This document shows, piece after piece, positions 55,240 to 64,000 of a stretch of DNA of 64,000 bases (positions within the stretch are counted from its first letter, which is position 1; every line of letters starts with the position of its first letter). A program made the translations under genes and the position numbers. The stretch covers positions 186,001 through 250,000 of the forward strand of contig CAWJOG010000004.1 of assembly GCA_963844435.1 (NCBI GenBank), in the 5' to 3' direction. Below the pieces are notes generated by a model. That model had not been told where the DNA came from. It saw only the letters and a program-made list of their open reading frames with translations, and ran no database searches. This DNA comes from JBDSLU01 sp963844435 (lineage in GTDB: Bacteria > Acidobacteriota > Vicinamibacteria > Vicinamibacterales > Vicinamibacteraceae).

Positions 55240-57087
55240 ATGCGCCTCCTGACTGCGGCGTGCGTCGTCACGGCACTGCTTTGCGCGCTGCCCGCGCCGC
55301 CGCTCCGCGGCGCCGAGCGCTTCATGCCGGTCGACGAAGTGACGCCGGGCATGCGCGGCACCGGCATCAGCGTCTTCGCGGGTGAGACGCGGTCCGAATT
55401 CCAGGTCGAGATCCTCGGCATCCTGCCCAACGCGGTCGGCCCGCGCCGCCACCTGATCCTGGCCCGCCTGTCCGGGCAGCGCCTGGCCGAGACCGGCGTC
55501 ATGCAGGGGATGAGCGGCAGCCCCGTCTACATCGACGGCCGGCTCATCGGCGCGGTGTCCTACTCCCTGGGCGCCTTCTCGAAGGAGCCAATCGCCGGCA
55601 TCACGCCCATCGCCGACATGATCGACGCCACCGACCGCACCACCGGCACCCCGGCGCCGGTGCGGAGCGTGGCCGCGGACCTCGCCTGGCCCGTCCCGCC
55701 GGCGCAGTTCGCGGCGGCCCTGCGGGACGCCTTCGCGCGGATCACGAGCGCGAGCGCGCCGATCGCGCTGGCCGGCGTCGACGCGCCGGTGCTCGCCGCG
55801 CTCCCCGACCATTCGCAGCTGCGGCCGATCTCGGTCGCCTACACGATGGCGGGCTTCTCCGGCGACACGGCCGCGGCGTTCACCCGCGCGCTCGGCGCGC
55901 CGGTCACGGCCGGGGACGCGACTCAGGCCCCGATCGCGACCGGCACCGCCGTCGCGGCGGCGCTCGCGCCCGGCGACGCGGTCGGCGTCAGCCTGATCCG
56001 CGGCGACCTGACCTTCGGCGCCACCGGCACGGTCACCCACGTCGACGGCGCCCGCGTCTACGCGTTCGGCCATCCGTTCTTCAACCTGGGCCCGACCGAC
56101 TTCCCGATGACGCGCGCCCGCGTGCAGACGCTGCTGCCGAGCCTGAACGTCTCGCAGAAGCTGGCCGCCATCGGGGACGTGGTCGGCACGATGCGCCAGG
56201 ATCGCTCGACCGCCATCGCCGGCACGCTCGGCGCCGGTCCGGCCCTGGTCCCGGTGAAGCTCACGCTGCAGTCCGATCGCGCGCCGGCACGCACCTTCAC
56301 CTTCGAGATCGTGAAGGACCAGCTGTTCACGCCGCTCCTGACCTTCGCGTCGATCGCCAACACGCTGCAGGCCTACGAGCGCGAGTTCGGCGTCGCCACG
56401 TTCCTGGTCCGCGGCACGGCGCAGGTGCGCGGCCACGGCGCGGTCGCCATCGACGACGTCTTCGCCGGCGACTCGCCGGCCATCGGCGCCGCCGCCTCGG
56501 TCTCCGGCCCGCTGTCGCTGCTGCTGCGCAACGAGCGCCAGCCGGTCCAGATCGACGGCGTCGAGCTCGCCATCCAGTCGTTCGAGGAGCCGCGCACGGC
56601 CAGCATCGAGCGCGTGTGGCTCGGCAGCCGGGAGCCGCGAGCCGGCGAGACGGTGCCGGTGCACGTCGTGACGCGCTCGTATCGCGGCGATGAGCGCACC
56701 CACACGATTCCGATCCGGATTCCCGCCGGATCGTCGGGCACGCTGTCGCTGATCGTGTCCGACGGCGCCCGCCTCGCGTCCAGCGAGCAGCGCGAGCAGC
56801 GGCCGCCCTCGCCGAGCGACAGCGTGCCGCAGCTGATCCGCGCCTTCAACGAGGCGCGGCGCAACAACCGCATCTACGTGAAGCTGACGCGCGCCACGTC
56901 CGGCGCCATCGTCGCCGGCGAGCGCGAGCCGGCGCTGCCGCCATCGGTCCTCGCGGTGATCGAAGGCGCGCAGCCCGGCGTCGTCGTGCAGCCGCTGTCG
57001 TCGGCCGTCGTCGGCGAGTGGGACGTCCCTTCCGACGAAGCCATCACCGGACAGCGGACGCTGCCGGTGGTCGTCCGCCCCTACTAG
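55240..57087 (+). CDS. SpoIVB-type S55 peptidase domain protein, secreted
   Basis: A 615-residue exported protein. Signal peptide MRLLTAACVVTALLCALPAP; then RFMPVDEVTPGMRGTGISVF and VGPRRHLILARLSGQRLAET lead into GVMQGMSGSPVYIDGRLIGA with the SGSPVY serine of S55 peptidases, and later YAFGHPFFNLGPTDFPMTRA. The rest is beta-rich. In spore formers this fold is a signalling protease; here the substrate is unknown. ATG at 55240 starts the signal peptide; TATACT at 55186-55191 is a possible -10. A hairpin element begins directly after its TAG stop. Confidence 0.85.
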   Translation: MRLLTAACVVTALLCALPAPPLRGAERFMPVDEVTPGMRGTGISVFAGETRSEFQVEILGILPNAVGPRRHLILARLSGQRLAETGVMQGMSGSPVYIDGRLIGAVSYSLGAFSKEPIAGITPIADMIDATDRTTGTPAPVRSVAADLAWPVPPAQFAAALRDAFARITSASAPIALAGVDAPVLAALPDHSQLRPISVAYTMAGFSGDTAAAFTRALGAPVTAGDATQAPIATGTAVAAALAPGDAVGVSLIRGDLTFGATGTVTHVDGARVYAFGHPFFNLGPTDFPMTRARVQTLLPSLNVSQKLAAIGDVVGTMRQDRSTAIAGTLGAGPALVPVKLTLQSDRAPARTFTFEIVKDQLFTPLLTFASIANTLQAYEREFGVATFLVRGTAQVRGHGAVAIDDVFAGDSPAIGAAASVSGPLSLLLRNERQPVQIDGVELAIQSFEEPRTASIERVWLGSREPRAGETVPVHVVTRSYRGDERTHTIPIRIPAGSSGTLSLIVSDGARLASSEQREQRPPSPSDSVPQLIRAFNEARRNNRIYVKLTRATSGAIVAGEREPALPPSVLAVIEGAQPGVVVQPLSSAVVGEWDVPSDEAITGQRTLPVVVRPY

Positions 57088-57247
57088 GTGGACCGTCCTG
57101 GTGATTCCTAGAGCGGCTGCCGGGCGGGGCATCCCGGCTGGCGGCGTTGCTCGTCGCTCACATATTCCCGATATGCTCGCTCCTCGCGCCTTGCCAGCCG
57201 GGCGCCGCGCTCCGGCATCCACTCCACGAATCACCAGGACGGTCCAC
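57088..57247. repeat. Long-hairpin element, copy 2 (MITE-like)
   Basis: Perfect 20 bp terminal inverted repeats (GTGGACCGTCCTGGTGATTC at 57088-57107; its complement at 57228-57247), with TAG on both flanks as a possible 3 bp target duplication; the left TAG is the S55 gene stop. The core 57116-57218 is the inverted relative of copy 1. No ORF inside. Together the arms could make a hairpin of about 160 bases. Confidence 0.87.
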
Positions 57248-57255
57248 TAGTCTCC

Positions 57256-59479
57256 ATGTCGAACCCCGGATTCCGTCGACGGCCGCGGCCGCGGACCGTT
57301 TTCTGCGCCTTGCTGGCGCTGGCCGTCAGCGGCGCCGCCGCCCTCCAGGCGGCGAGCACCGGCTTCTGGGTGGTCGCGACCCAGGCCGATTTCCTGAAGG
57401 GCGACACCGACTCCGTCTCGATCGACACCGACGGACGGGTGACGATTGCGCCGGCGCTGCAGGTGCTCGGCGACGTCGGCACGCCGGCCGTGTGGCGGAT
57501 CGCCGCCGCGCGCGGCCAGGTCTGGGCGGCCACCGGACACGACGGCAAGCTGTGGAGCTTCCCGGGGCAGGGCGCACCGAAGGTGCTGTTCGATGCCGCG
57601 GAGCTGGATCTCCAGGCGATCGCTGCCCGGGCCGCAGGGATCGGTGCTGGTCGGCTCGGCGCCGGACGGCAAGGTCTATCGCGTCGCGGCGGACGGCACG
57701 TCGACGACGCTCTTCGACCCCGAGGACAAGTACATCTGGGCGATCGCGGTGGCCCCTGACGGCACCACCTACGTCGGGACCGGCGCCAAGGGGAAGGTCT
57801 ACAAGGTGCCGGCCGCGGGCGGCGCCGGCACGCTGTTCTACGACACCGGCACCGAGCACGTCAGCGCGCTGGCGTTCGACGCCACCGGCAAGCTGCTGGT
57901 CGGCACGTCGACGCCCGGCCGCGTCGTCCGTCTCGACGCCGACGGCAAGCCGTTCGTGATCCTCGAAGCCGGCTACCAGGAGGTGCGCAGCCTGCGCGTC
58001 GCCGGGAACGTCACCTATGCCACGGCCGTAGGGCCCGCGACCGGCGCGCCCGCGACCGCCTCGCCCAGCCCCACGCCGGACACCAGCGCCGCGGTCACGA
58101 TGTCGACCGAGATCACGGTCACCGCCGGCGGCGACAGCTCGGTCGTCACCGCCACGCCGGCGGCCAGCGGCGCCGAGTCGCGCGCCAGCGGCCCGCAGAA
58201 GGGCGCCATCTACCGCATCGCCGCCGACGGCGACTGGACGACCGTGTGGGAATTTCCCGACGACGTGCCGTACGACGTGCTCGTCGAGCCGGGCGGCAGC
58301 CTCCTCGTCGGCACCGGCGCCAAGGGCAAGCTCTATCGACTGTCCGGCGATCCGATTCTCGCCACGCTCGTGACGCGCGCCGACGCGCAGCAGATCACCG
58401 CGCTCGCCGACGACGGCGCCGGCGGCATCCTGCTCGCGGCGTCCAATCCCGGCCGGCTGCTGCGCCTGTCGTCGAAGCCGGCGGCGACGGGATCCTACGT
58501 CTCGGACGTCCGCGACACGACGACGGTGGCGACGTGGGGCACCATCCGCTGGCAGGCGACGACGCCGTCCGGGACGACGATCGCGCTGCACAGCCGCACC
58601 GGCAACACGCGCACGCCGGATGCGACGTGGAGTGCGTGGTCGGGGCCGTACACCACCGCGCTGGGCGCGCGCATCGACAGCCCGAAGGCGCGCTACCTGC
58701 AATGGAAGGCCGTGCTGACCGGCACCAGTGGGGCAAGTCCCGTGCTCACCTCGGTATCCGCGGCCTACCTGCCGCGCAATACGCGCCCGATCGTCGACAG
58801 CGTCACCGTGCACCCGCCTGGCGTGGTGTTCCAGCGGCCCTTCCCCATCGGCGATCCCGAGCTGGCCGGCGTCGACGCCACGCAGGAGCCGCGCGTCGTC
58901 ATACCGGGCACGCCGTCGGTCGGCCAGACCCTCGGCCGCCGCACGTTCCAGAAGAGCCTGCAGACGTTCGTCTGGTCGGCCCGCGACACGGATGGCGACC
59001 GGCTGCAGTTCGCGCTGGCCTATCGGCGCGAGGGCGATCGGACGTGGACGGTGCTCAAGGACGGCCTCGACGACGACGTGTTCACGTGGGACACGACGAC
59101 GGTGCCGGACGGCACGTACGTGCTCAAGGTGACGGCGTCCGACGGCACGGCCAACGCCCCGACGCTGGCACTGCAGGGCGAGCGCGAGAGCCAGAGCTTC
59201 GAGATCGACAACACGCCGCCGACGGTCACCGTGGCCCCGGCCGGCACGGGCGCGGCGGCCGCCACCGTGCGCTTCACGGTGCAGGACAGCCAGACGGCCA
59301 TCCAGAAGGTGGAATACGCGAGCGCCGGCGATCGCTGGCGGCATGCGTATCCGATCGACGGGCTGCTGGACTCGCGCGAGGAGCGCTTCGAGCTGGTGCT
59401 CGGGGCGGGCGCGAAGTCGCCGGTCGTGGTGCGCGCGACGGACGGCCTCGGCAACGCCGCGACGGCCATCCTGCGCTAG
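57256..59479 (+). CDS. Secreted beta-propeller-like protein, one frameshift
   Basis: Signal peptide (TVFCALLALAVSGAAALQAA), then repeated blades with short LWSFP, KVYRVAADGTSTTLF, VYKVPAAGGAGTLFY, IYRIAADGDWTTVWE and LYRLSGDP units, each about 45-50 residues, as in PQQ/NHL-type propellers. A second half has Fn3/Ig-like text (YLQWKAVLTGTSGASPVLTS, FVWSARDTDGDRLQFALAYR, YVLKVTASDGTANAPTLALQ, DNTPPTVTVA). One extra C near 57625 breaks the frame; removing it restores VLVGSAPDGKVYRV. Total about 740 residues. Function unknown. Confidence 0.72.
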
Positions 59480-59508
59480 GCGAGTCGCCCGCCCGACGCT
59501 GCGGCCGC

Positions 59509-59531
59509 GGCGGTTCCTGAGAGGAACCGCC
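59509..59531. terminator. Bidirectional terminator-like hairpin
   Basis: GGCGGTTCCT / AGGAACCGCC, 10 bp perfect, loop GAG, in the 62-base gap between convergent genes. No T tract. Confidence 0.6.
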
Positions 59532-59541
59532 GTCACAACGA

Positions 59542-60315
59542 TCAAATCTTGCCTGTCGACTTGCCGCGGACCGTGGTCTGCTCGAAGAGCCAGATCAGGT
59601 TGACCGCCACCGGCGAGCCGTGGCGCTGCGCCGGACGGAAGCGCGTCGTCGACACCGCGCGCATCACCCGCCGCTCGAGCTCGTCGTCTTCCCTGGCTGG
59701 CAGGAACGACGCCTGGGCGACCACGCCCTCCTGCGTCAGCACGCCGGTCACGGCCAGCGCCGTCGGATGCGGCGTCGCCGACTCCGGCAGCCCCTCCAGA
59801 ATGTCGACGTGGTCGTCATCGACCCGCGGCAGCTCCATGCGCTCGTCGAGGCTGAGCGGATTGCGGTTCGAGCCAGGTGCGGCCATCGCCGCCAGCAGCC
59901 CGGACAGCGAGTCGTCCCGCTGCGCCGGCGCGAAGTAGAGCAACCCGGCGATCGCCGCGAGGCACGTCACCGTCGCGCTCATCGCGCCCAGGCCGGCGTA
60001 GACGAAGTGGAGATCCTCGAACGCGTGCGCGAACTGGACCGGCCAGGATGCCTCGCGCTCGCTGCGCACCTGGCTGACCACCGACTGCGACATCGCATCG
60101 AGGTCGCGAGCCAGATCGGTCTCGAGACGCGGGTCGCGGACCATGGCCGCGCTCATCATCTCGCGCACCTCGCGCAGCTCGCGGGCGGTGGCGTGGCAGG
60201 CGGCGCACAGCGCCAGGTGGTTCTCGACCCGCACCTGCTCTGCGATGTCCAGCTCGCCGTCGTGCAGCGGCTCGAGGAGATCGACCACCGTCGAGCACAT
60301 CATCGAGTGCCTCAC
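59542..60315 (-). CDS. Zinc-finger anti-sigma factor with C-terminal TonB-like domain
   Basis: About 257 residues. N-terminal zf-HC2: CSTVVDLLEPLHDGELDIAE then HLALCAACHATARELR. One membrane helix (LGAMSATVTCLAAIAGLLYF, about 110-129). The C-terminus ALAVTGVLTQEGVVAQASFL ... RRVMRAVSTTRFRPAQRHGS-PVAV resembles a TonB C-terminal domain. A TonB-type module on an anti-sigma factor is unusual. The start overlaps the sigma gene stop by 4 bases. Confidence 0.78.
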   Translation of the reverse strand: MRHSMMCSTVVDLLEPLHDGELDIAEQVRVENHLALCAACHATARELREVREMMSAAMVRDPRLETDLARDLDAMSQSVVSQVRSEREASWPVQFAHAFEDLHFVYAGLGAMSATVTCLAAIAGLLYFAPAQRDDSLSGLLAAMAAPGSNRNPLSLDERMELPRVDDDHVDILEGLPESATPHPTALAVTGVLTQEGVVAQASFLPAREDDELERRVMRAVSTTRFRPAQRHGSPVAVNLIWLFEQTTVRGKSTGKI

Positions 60316-60998
60316 GGCCGGCCTCCTTCCAGGCGGGCGGCGAGCACCGCGTCGACTGGGGAGCTCGCCGGCGCCGGGGTCTCGCGCAGCTCCTCGCGGA
60401 GCAGCTCGCGGGCGCGGGCGAGGCGGGACTTCACCGTCCCCACCGCGACGCCTTGCGAGAACGCGATTTCCTCGTAGCTCAGTCCGTCCATCTCACGCAG
60501 GACCAGCGCCGAGCGCTGGTCGAAGGGTAACGCCAGGAGCGCCGTCGTCAGCCGCGCCGCCAGCTCGCGGCGCCCGAGCACGCGATCCGGCTCGTTCGAC
60601 GTGCTCGTCGCCGGCAGATCGCCGTGCTGCTCGACGTGCTGGTCGAGCGACACCTGCGCCGAGCGGAAGCGCCGCCGCCACCAGCGCTGCCGGTTGCGCG
60701 CCTGGTTGACGACGATGCGGTAAATCCAGGTCTTCAGGGTGGACTGGCCGCGGAACCGCGGCAGCATCCGGAAGACCTGCAGGAAGACGTCCTGCGACAG
60801 ATCGAGGGCGTCGTTGTGGTCGGCGAGCAGGTGGAACGCCAGCTGGTAGACCATCCGCTGGTGCTCGGCCACCAGGCGGGAGCACGCAATGTCGTCCCCG
60901 GCGATACACTGCGCCACCAGCGCCGCTTCGCGGTCACCGGCGTCGGCCCACGTGATGGCGCGCACAGGCTTCACTCCCTGCTCCCCCGGCATCGGCAC
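60312..60998 (-). CDS. ECF RNA polymerase sigma factor
   Basis: A 228-residue ECF factor. Region 2: LVAEHQRMVYQLAFHLLADH, DLSQDVFLQVFRMLPRFRG, LKTWIYRIVVNQARN. Region 4: LPFDQRSALVLREMDGLSYE, IAFSQGVAVGTVKSRLARAR. Coupled to the TonB-like anti-sigma gene downstream. The first about 20 residues are variable. Upstream (60999-61191) I see only a G/C-rich stretch with short inverted repeats (near 61143-61165). Confidence 0.9.
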   Translation of the reverse strand: MPMPGEQGVKPVRAITWADAGDREAALVAQCIAGDDIACSRLVAEHQRMVYQLAFHLLADHNDALDLSQDVFLQVFRMLPRFRGQSTLKTWIYRIVVNQARNRQRWWRRRFRSAQVSLDQHVEQHGDLPATSTSNEPDRVLGRRELAARLTTALLALPFDQRSALVLREMDGLSYEEIAFSQGVAVGTVKSRLARARELLREELRETPAPASSPVDAVLAARLEGGRP

Positions 60999-61191
60999 CG
61001 CCCCCTGCGTCGTGTCACGACGCGGCGGCCCCTCGCCAGGATCGAGGATAACGCTGTGTCATTGGACCCCGCAAGGCAGGGAAAGTTCCGCCGGAGGGAG
61101 ACTCGGCCGCCAGGGCGGGCAACCGTGCGCACGCCGCCAGCCCGGCAAGGGGCCTGGCCCCGCCGCACCCCGAGGCCGGCCGCCCGGCGGG

Positions 61192-61446
61192 CTACTGCTT
61201 GCGGGCGACGAAGTCGGAGATCCGCTGGATGGAGTCCAGGTTCTCCGGCAGCATCTCGGCGTCCTCGACGGTGACGCCGAACGTGCTCTCGACGAACCCG
61301 ATGACCTCGAGCACGCCGGTCGAGTCGATGATGCCCTGATCGAGGAGCGAGGCGTCGTCGGCGAGCGCCGCCGGGTCGGCGACGTAGAAGTTGCTCGTGA
61401 CGAAGCTGCGCACCTGACTCTTGATCTCGCCGATGTCCATGTCCAT
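61192..61446 (-). CDS. Acyl carrier protein
   Basis: An 84-residue carrier protein with GIIDSTGVLEVIGFVESTFG; Ser42 in DSTG would carry phosphopantetheine. It differs from housekeeping AcpP (DSLD/E motif), suggesting a dedicated carrier. It follows the methyltransferase and ligase genes on the same strand (20-base gap), so its cargo is probably loaded by that ligase. Confidence 0.85.
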   Translation of the reverse strand: MDMDIGEIKSQVRSFVTSNFYVADPAALADDASLLDQGIIDSTGVLEVIGFVESTFGVTVEDAEMLPENLDSIQRISDFVARKQ

Positions 61447-61466
61447 CCGTCCTTATACCCGCCGCG

Positions 61467-62171
61467 CTATGCCGCCGGCGCCTTGACGCGTCCGAACGCC
61501 ACGCGGGGCGTCCCGGCCGCGTTCTGGGCGAGGCCGATGGCCTCGTAGGCGCGCGCCCGCTGGAACAGCAGCGCGATCTGCCGATCCTGTCCTTCGCCGA
61601 TTTCGAACAGCAGCCAGCCGCCCGGCTTGAGGAGCGGCAGCGCCTCCCTCAGCACGCGCTGGTGGATCGTCAACCCGTACGGGCCGCCGTCGAAGGCCTC
61701 GCGCGGCTCGTGATCGAGCAGCGCGGCCCGGTCGCCGGCCAGCCGCCCGCTCGAGATGTAGGGCGGGTTGCAGACGATCACGTCGACGGTGCCTTCGAGG
61801 CCGGCGCCGGCCAGGCCGGCGAACAGGTCGCCCTGGCGGACCGTGATCCGGTCGTCGAGCCCGAGCTGCGCTACGTTGCGGCGCGTCCAGCCGACGCAGC
61901 CGTCCGTCAGGTCGGTCGCCCAGACCCGCGCCGCCGGCACGTGGACGGCGATGGCGCAGGCCAGGTTGCCGGCACCGCAGCAGACGTCCACGACGCGGGC
62001 GCCCTCGCCCGCCGCCTGGACTTTCTCGATGGCGGTGCGCCCGAGCAGCTCGGTTTCCGGCCGCGGCACGAGCGCGCCGGGTCCGCACAGCAGGTCGACG
62101 CCCAGGAACGACTGGCGGCCGGCTTCGAGGCTCCGGGTGACGTCGATTTCGGGCTCGTCGTTCATGGACAT
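61467..62171 (-). CDS. HemK/PrmC-related methyltransferase lacking the N-terminal domain
   Basis: A 234-residue SAM methyltransferase with LVPRPETELLGRTAIEKVQA, VVDVCCGAGNLACAIAVHVP (SAM) and VIVCNPPYISSGRL with the NPPY motif used for amide-nitrogen methylation. True PrmC has about 75 more N-terminal residues that recognise release factors; here only about 30 precede the catalytic part. So a different substrate is likely. Sits between ligase (7 bases) and ACP genes. Confidence 0.8.
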   Translation of the reverse strand: MSMNDEPEIDVTRSLEAGRQSFLGVDLLCGPGALVPRPETELLGRTAIEKVQAAGEGARVVDVCCGAGNLACAIAVHVPAARVWATDLTDGCVGWTRRNVAQLGLDDRITVRQGDLFAGLAGAGLEGTVDVIVCNPPYISSGRLAGDRAALLDHEPREAFDGGPYGLTIHQRVLREALPLLKPGGWLLFEIGEGQDRQIALLFQRARAYEAIGLAQNAAGTPRVAFGRVKAPAA

Positions 62172-62178
62172 GGCCGTG

Positions 62179-63697
62179 TCACTTCAGGTCGGTCTTCTTG
62201 ATCTTGCCGGTGGTCGTCTTGGGCAGATCGGGCACGATCTCGACGAACTTCGGGACCATGAAGTTCTCGAGCCGGGCCTGGCATTCGCGCTGGATGTCCT
62301 TCTCGGTGAGAGAAACGCCGGTCTCGAGCACGACGAACGCCTTTACCGCCTGGCCGAGGATGTCGTCCGGCACGCCGATCACCGCCGCATCGCGGACGCC
62401 GCTGATGTTGTAGAGGACGTGCTCGACTTCCTTCGGCGCGACCTTCTCGCCCCGCGACTTGATGATGTCGTCCATCCGCCCGACGAAATAGAGGTAGCCC
62501 TCGTCGTCGAGGCGGCAGAAGTCGCCGGTGTGCAGCACCATCTCGCCCGGCAGCGGCCCCGGCTTCAGCTTCTTCGCCGTCGCCTCGGGCTTCTCCCAGT
62601 AGCCGCGCATCACCGTGGCGCCGCGGATCACGAGCTGCCCCACCGTGTTCGGGCCGACCTTGTTGCCCTCCTCGTCGACGAGCCACAGCTCGGTGTCGGG
62701 GATGGCGATGCCGACGCTGGTCGGCTTGCGGTCGATGTCCTCGGGCGGCAGGTAGGTGCAGCGCTTGCACTCGGTCAGCCCGTACATCGAGTAGATCCGC
62801 GCCGACGGGAAGAGGTCGCGCAGCACCAGGATGTGCTTCACCGGCAACGCCGCCGCGGTGTTGGTGACGAAGCGGATCGTCGAGAAGTCGTAGTCCTTGA
62901 GGTTCTTCAGCTCGGCGAGCACGGCGAAGATGGTCGGCACACCCGGGAAAGCCGGTGACGCCCTCGTCGACCATCGCCTTCAGCACCTGGGCCGGGAACG
63001 TGAACGACCGCTCGAGCACCAGCCGGGCGCCCACGCGCGTCGACATGATCAGCTGATAGAGCCCGTAGTCGAACGCCAGCGGCAGCACGCCGAGGATGAC
63101 GTCGTCTTCCTGCATCCGCAGGTAGGTGCTGATCGACGTCGCCGCCGTCAGCATGTTGCGGTGCGTGAGCATCACGCCCTTCGGGTCGCCGGTCGAGCCC
63201 GAGGTGTAGATGATCGCGGCGAGATCGATGTCGAGGCCGCGGCGCGGCGGCGGCGTGTCGCGCTCGGTCGACAGATCCGGATCCTTCGGCCCGACGATCG
63301 TGCCTTTCAGGTACGGCGAGCTGGCCGCCGGCGCCTGCCAGACGGTGCGCAGGTGCTCGTCGGTGATGAGGAACGACGCCCGGCAGTCCTTGAGGTAGTA
63401 CTCGAGCTTGTCGGCCTTGGTCAGCGGGTTGACGATCGACACCACCGCGCTGGCCTTGAGCACGGCCCAGAACGCGACCACGGTGTCCACCGTGTTGTCG
63501 CCGTAGACGATGACCCGGTCGCCGCGCTGGACGCCGCGCTCGACCAGGACGTGCGCCAGGTGGTTGGCGCGCCGATCGATGGCGCGGAACGTCAGGCGAT
63601 CCTTGGCCCGGACGAGCCCGACCTTGTCGCCCAGCACGCGCGCGGCGTGCTCGACGTAGTCGTGCAGCTGGGGGACGGCTCCGTGGATGTCGGCCAT
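62179..63697 (-). CDS. AMP-forming acyl ligase, one frameshift
   Basis: Adenylating enzyme: AAIIYTSGSTGDPKGVMLTH is the P-loop, IYSMYGLTECKRCTYLPPED is the acceptor region, YFVGRMDDIIKSRGEKVAP the hinge, and PKTTTGKIKKTDLK has the C-terminal Lys. Best resembles ligases found next to ACPs in exopolysaccharide or exosortase-type clusters. The frame breaks near 62945; removing one base gives GFPGVPTIFAVLAEL. Repaired length about 505 residues. ATG at 63697. Confidence 0.85.
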
Positions 63698-63746
63698 GGC
63701 TGGATGCGCGTCGGAGGGCCGTGCGGGGCGCCGCCGCGGCTGCGAC

Positions 63747-64000
63747 CTAGATCTCGACGACCTTCTCGATCAGCACCGGCGGCAGGTGCAGGTAGCGGGT
63801 GGTGCGGCGCTTCGATTCGATGTCCTTGAAGACGCGCTCGACCTGGGCCGGCTGCAGGCCGACCACGGGCGCGACGTCCGCGGCCGCGACGCCGTGGTTG
63901 TAGGCGTAGAGGCACAGGTCCATGCGGTCGTACGGCAGGGCGAAGTAGAACTCCTCCTGCGTCTGCGCCATCGAATACGTGTCCGTCGTCGGCGGCCGGC
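63747..64000 (-). CDS. NAD synthase-like protein, C-terminal part (runs off the window)
   Basis: The visible text DTYSMAQTQEEFYFALPYDR then MDLCLYAYNHG and PAQVERVFKDIESKRR is the C-terminal part of NH3-dependent NAD synthase relatives. The frame stays open through the last base of the window, so the start and ATP-pyrophosphatase P-loop are outside. ATG at 63971 is internal. First visible gene of the ligase/methyltransferase/ACP cluster; here it may adenylate a pathway-specific acid rather than make NAD. Confidence 0.75.
   Translation of the reverse strand, partial: RPPTTDTYSMAQTQEEFYFALPYDRMDLCLYAYNHGVAAADVAPVVGLQPAQVERVFKDIESKRRTTRYLHLPPVLIEKVVEI

Noticed and set aside
61143..61200. G/C-rich inverted repeats downstream of the sigma gene region as a terminator or another repeat copy
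   Set aside because: No T tract and no match to GAATAGCAG, GTGAGA or the 103 bp core.

Overview
The window is very GC-rich, densely coding chromosomal DNA with almost no AT-rich islands. The gene set suggests an Acidobacteriota bacterium, probably class Vicinamibacteria: a SpoIVB-type S55 peptidase, DUF1080 and DUF5916 secreted proteins, a carboxypeptidase-regulatory-like remnant, DUF3467 beside LexA, and two ECF sigma/anti-sigma pairs. This taxonomic call is inference from gene content and composition. No marker gene settles it, and I see no rRNA, tRNA, CRISPR array, transposase or prophage.

Layout. 0.2-6 kb: hybrid sensor kinase, surE, hemH, a BrxA/B bacilliredoxin, a decayed secreted-protein gene and terC. 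6.2-10.2 kb: the heat-shock operon hspR-dnaJ/cbpA-clpB behind a HAIR-like operator. 10.3-13.3 kb: a DUF1080 gene, a broken copy of the 3' end of clpB, two receiver proteins and small ORFs. 13.1-25.5 kb: CDGSH protein, rho, CoA-binding protein, a membrane glycosyltransferase, glcD-like oxidase, aminotransferase, coaD, rsmD, recG, and an ECF sigma/anti-sigma/Spy-like envelope-stress operon. 25.6-34.8 kb: lexA, DUF3467, a Y-family polymerase with a changed active site, an endonuclease III-zincin fusion, rsmA, RNase J and ftsK. 34.9-43.8 kb: cell-wall amidase, small membrane protein, leucyl aminopeptidase, acetoacetyl-CoA synthetase and a DUF5916 gene. 43.9-55.2 kb: one long minus-strand aromatic operon, aroDE-trpE-trpG-trpD-trpC-trpF-trpB-trpA-chorismate mutase-DAHP synthase-tyrA/GNAT. 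55.2-64 kb: S55 peptidase, a beta-propeller protein, a second ECF module, and an ACP/methyltransferase/acyl ligase/NAD-synthase-like cluster running off the end.

Three items stand out. (1) The aromatic operon is preceded by what looks like a complete attenuator: a promoter, a short leader ORF rich in Phe with Trp-Trp-Tyr codons, an antiterminator-capable segment, and a 12-13 bp G+C-rich hairpin with a T6 tract five bases before the aroDE start. It could place trp, shikimate and Tyr/Phe genes under one switch. (2) A family of about 100 bp intergenic elements occurs four times (2.2, 3.1, 4.3 and 39.0 kb). Each copy can form the same three helices, and paired bases change together between copies. 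(3) A second element occurs twice (26.4 and 57.1 kb). Its 103 bp core differs at only two positions, which pair with each other; the outer arms differ between copies, yet each copy's arms are self-complementary.

Caution: many genes, especially at 41.6-43.8 and 47.6-54.9 kb, carry single-base indels that break otherwise intact families (trpB, trpC, trpD, trpE, trpG, trpF, aroDE, acyl ligase and others). These are more likely sequencing or assembly errors than real pseudogenes, so exact ends and starts there are provisional.
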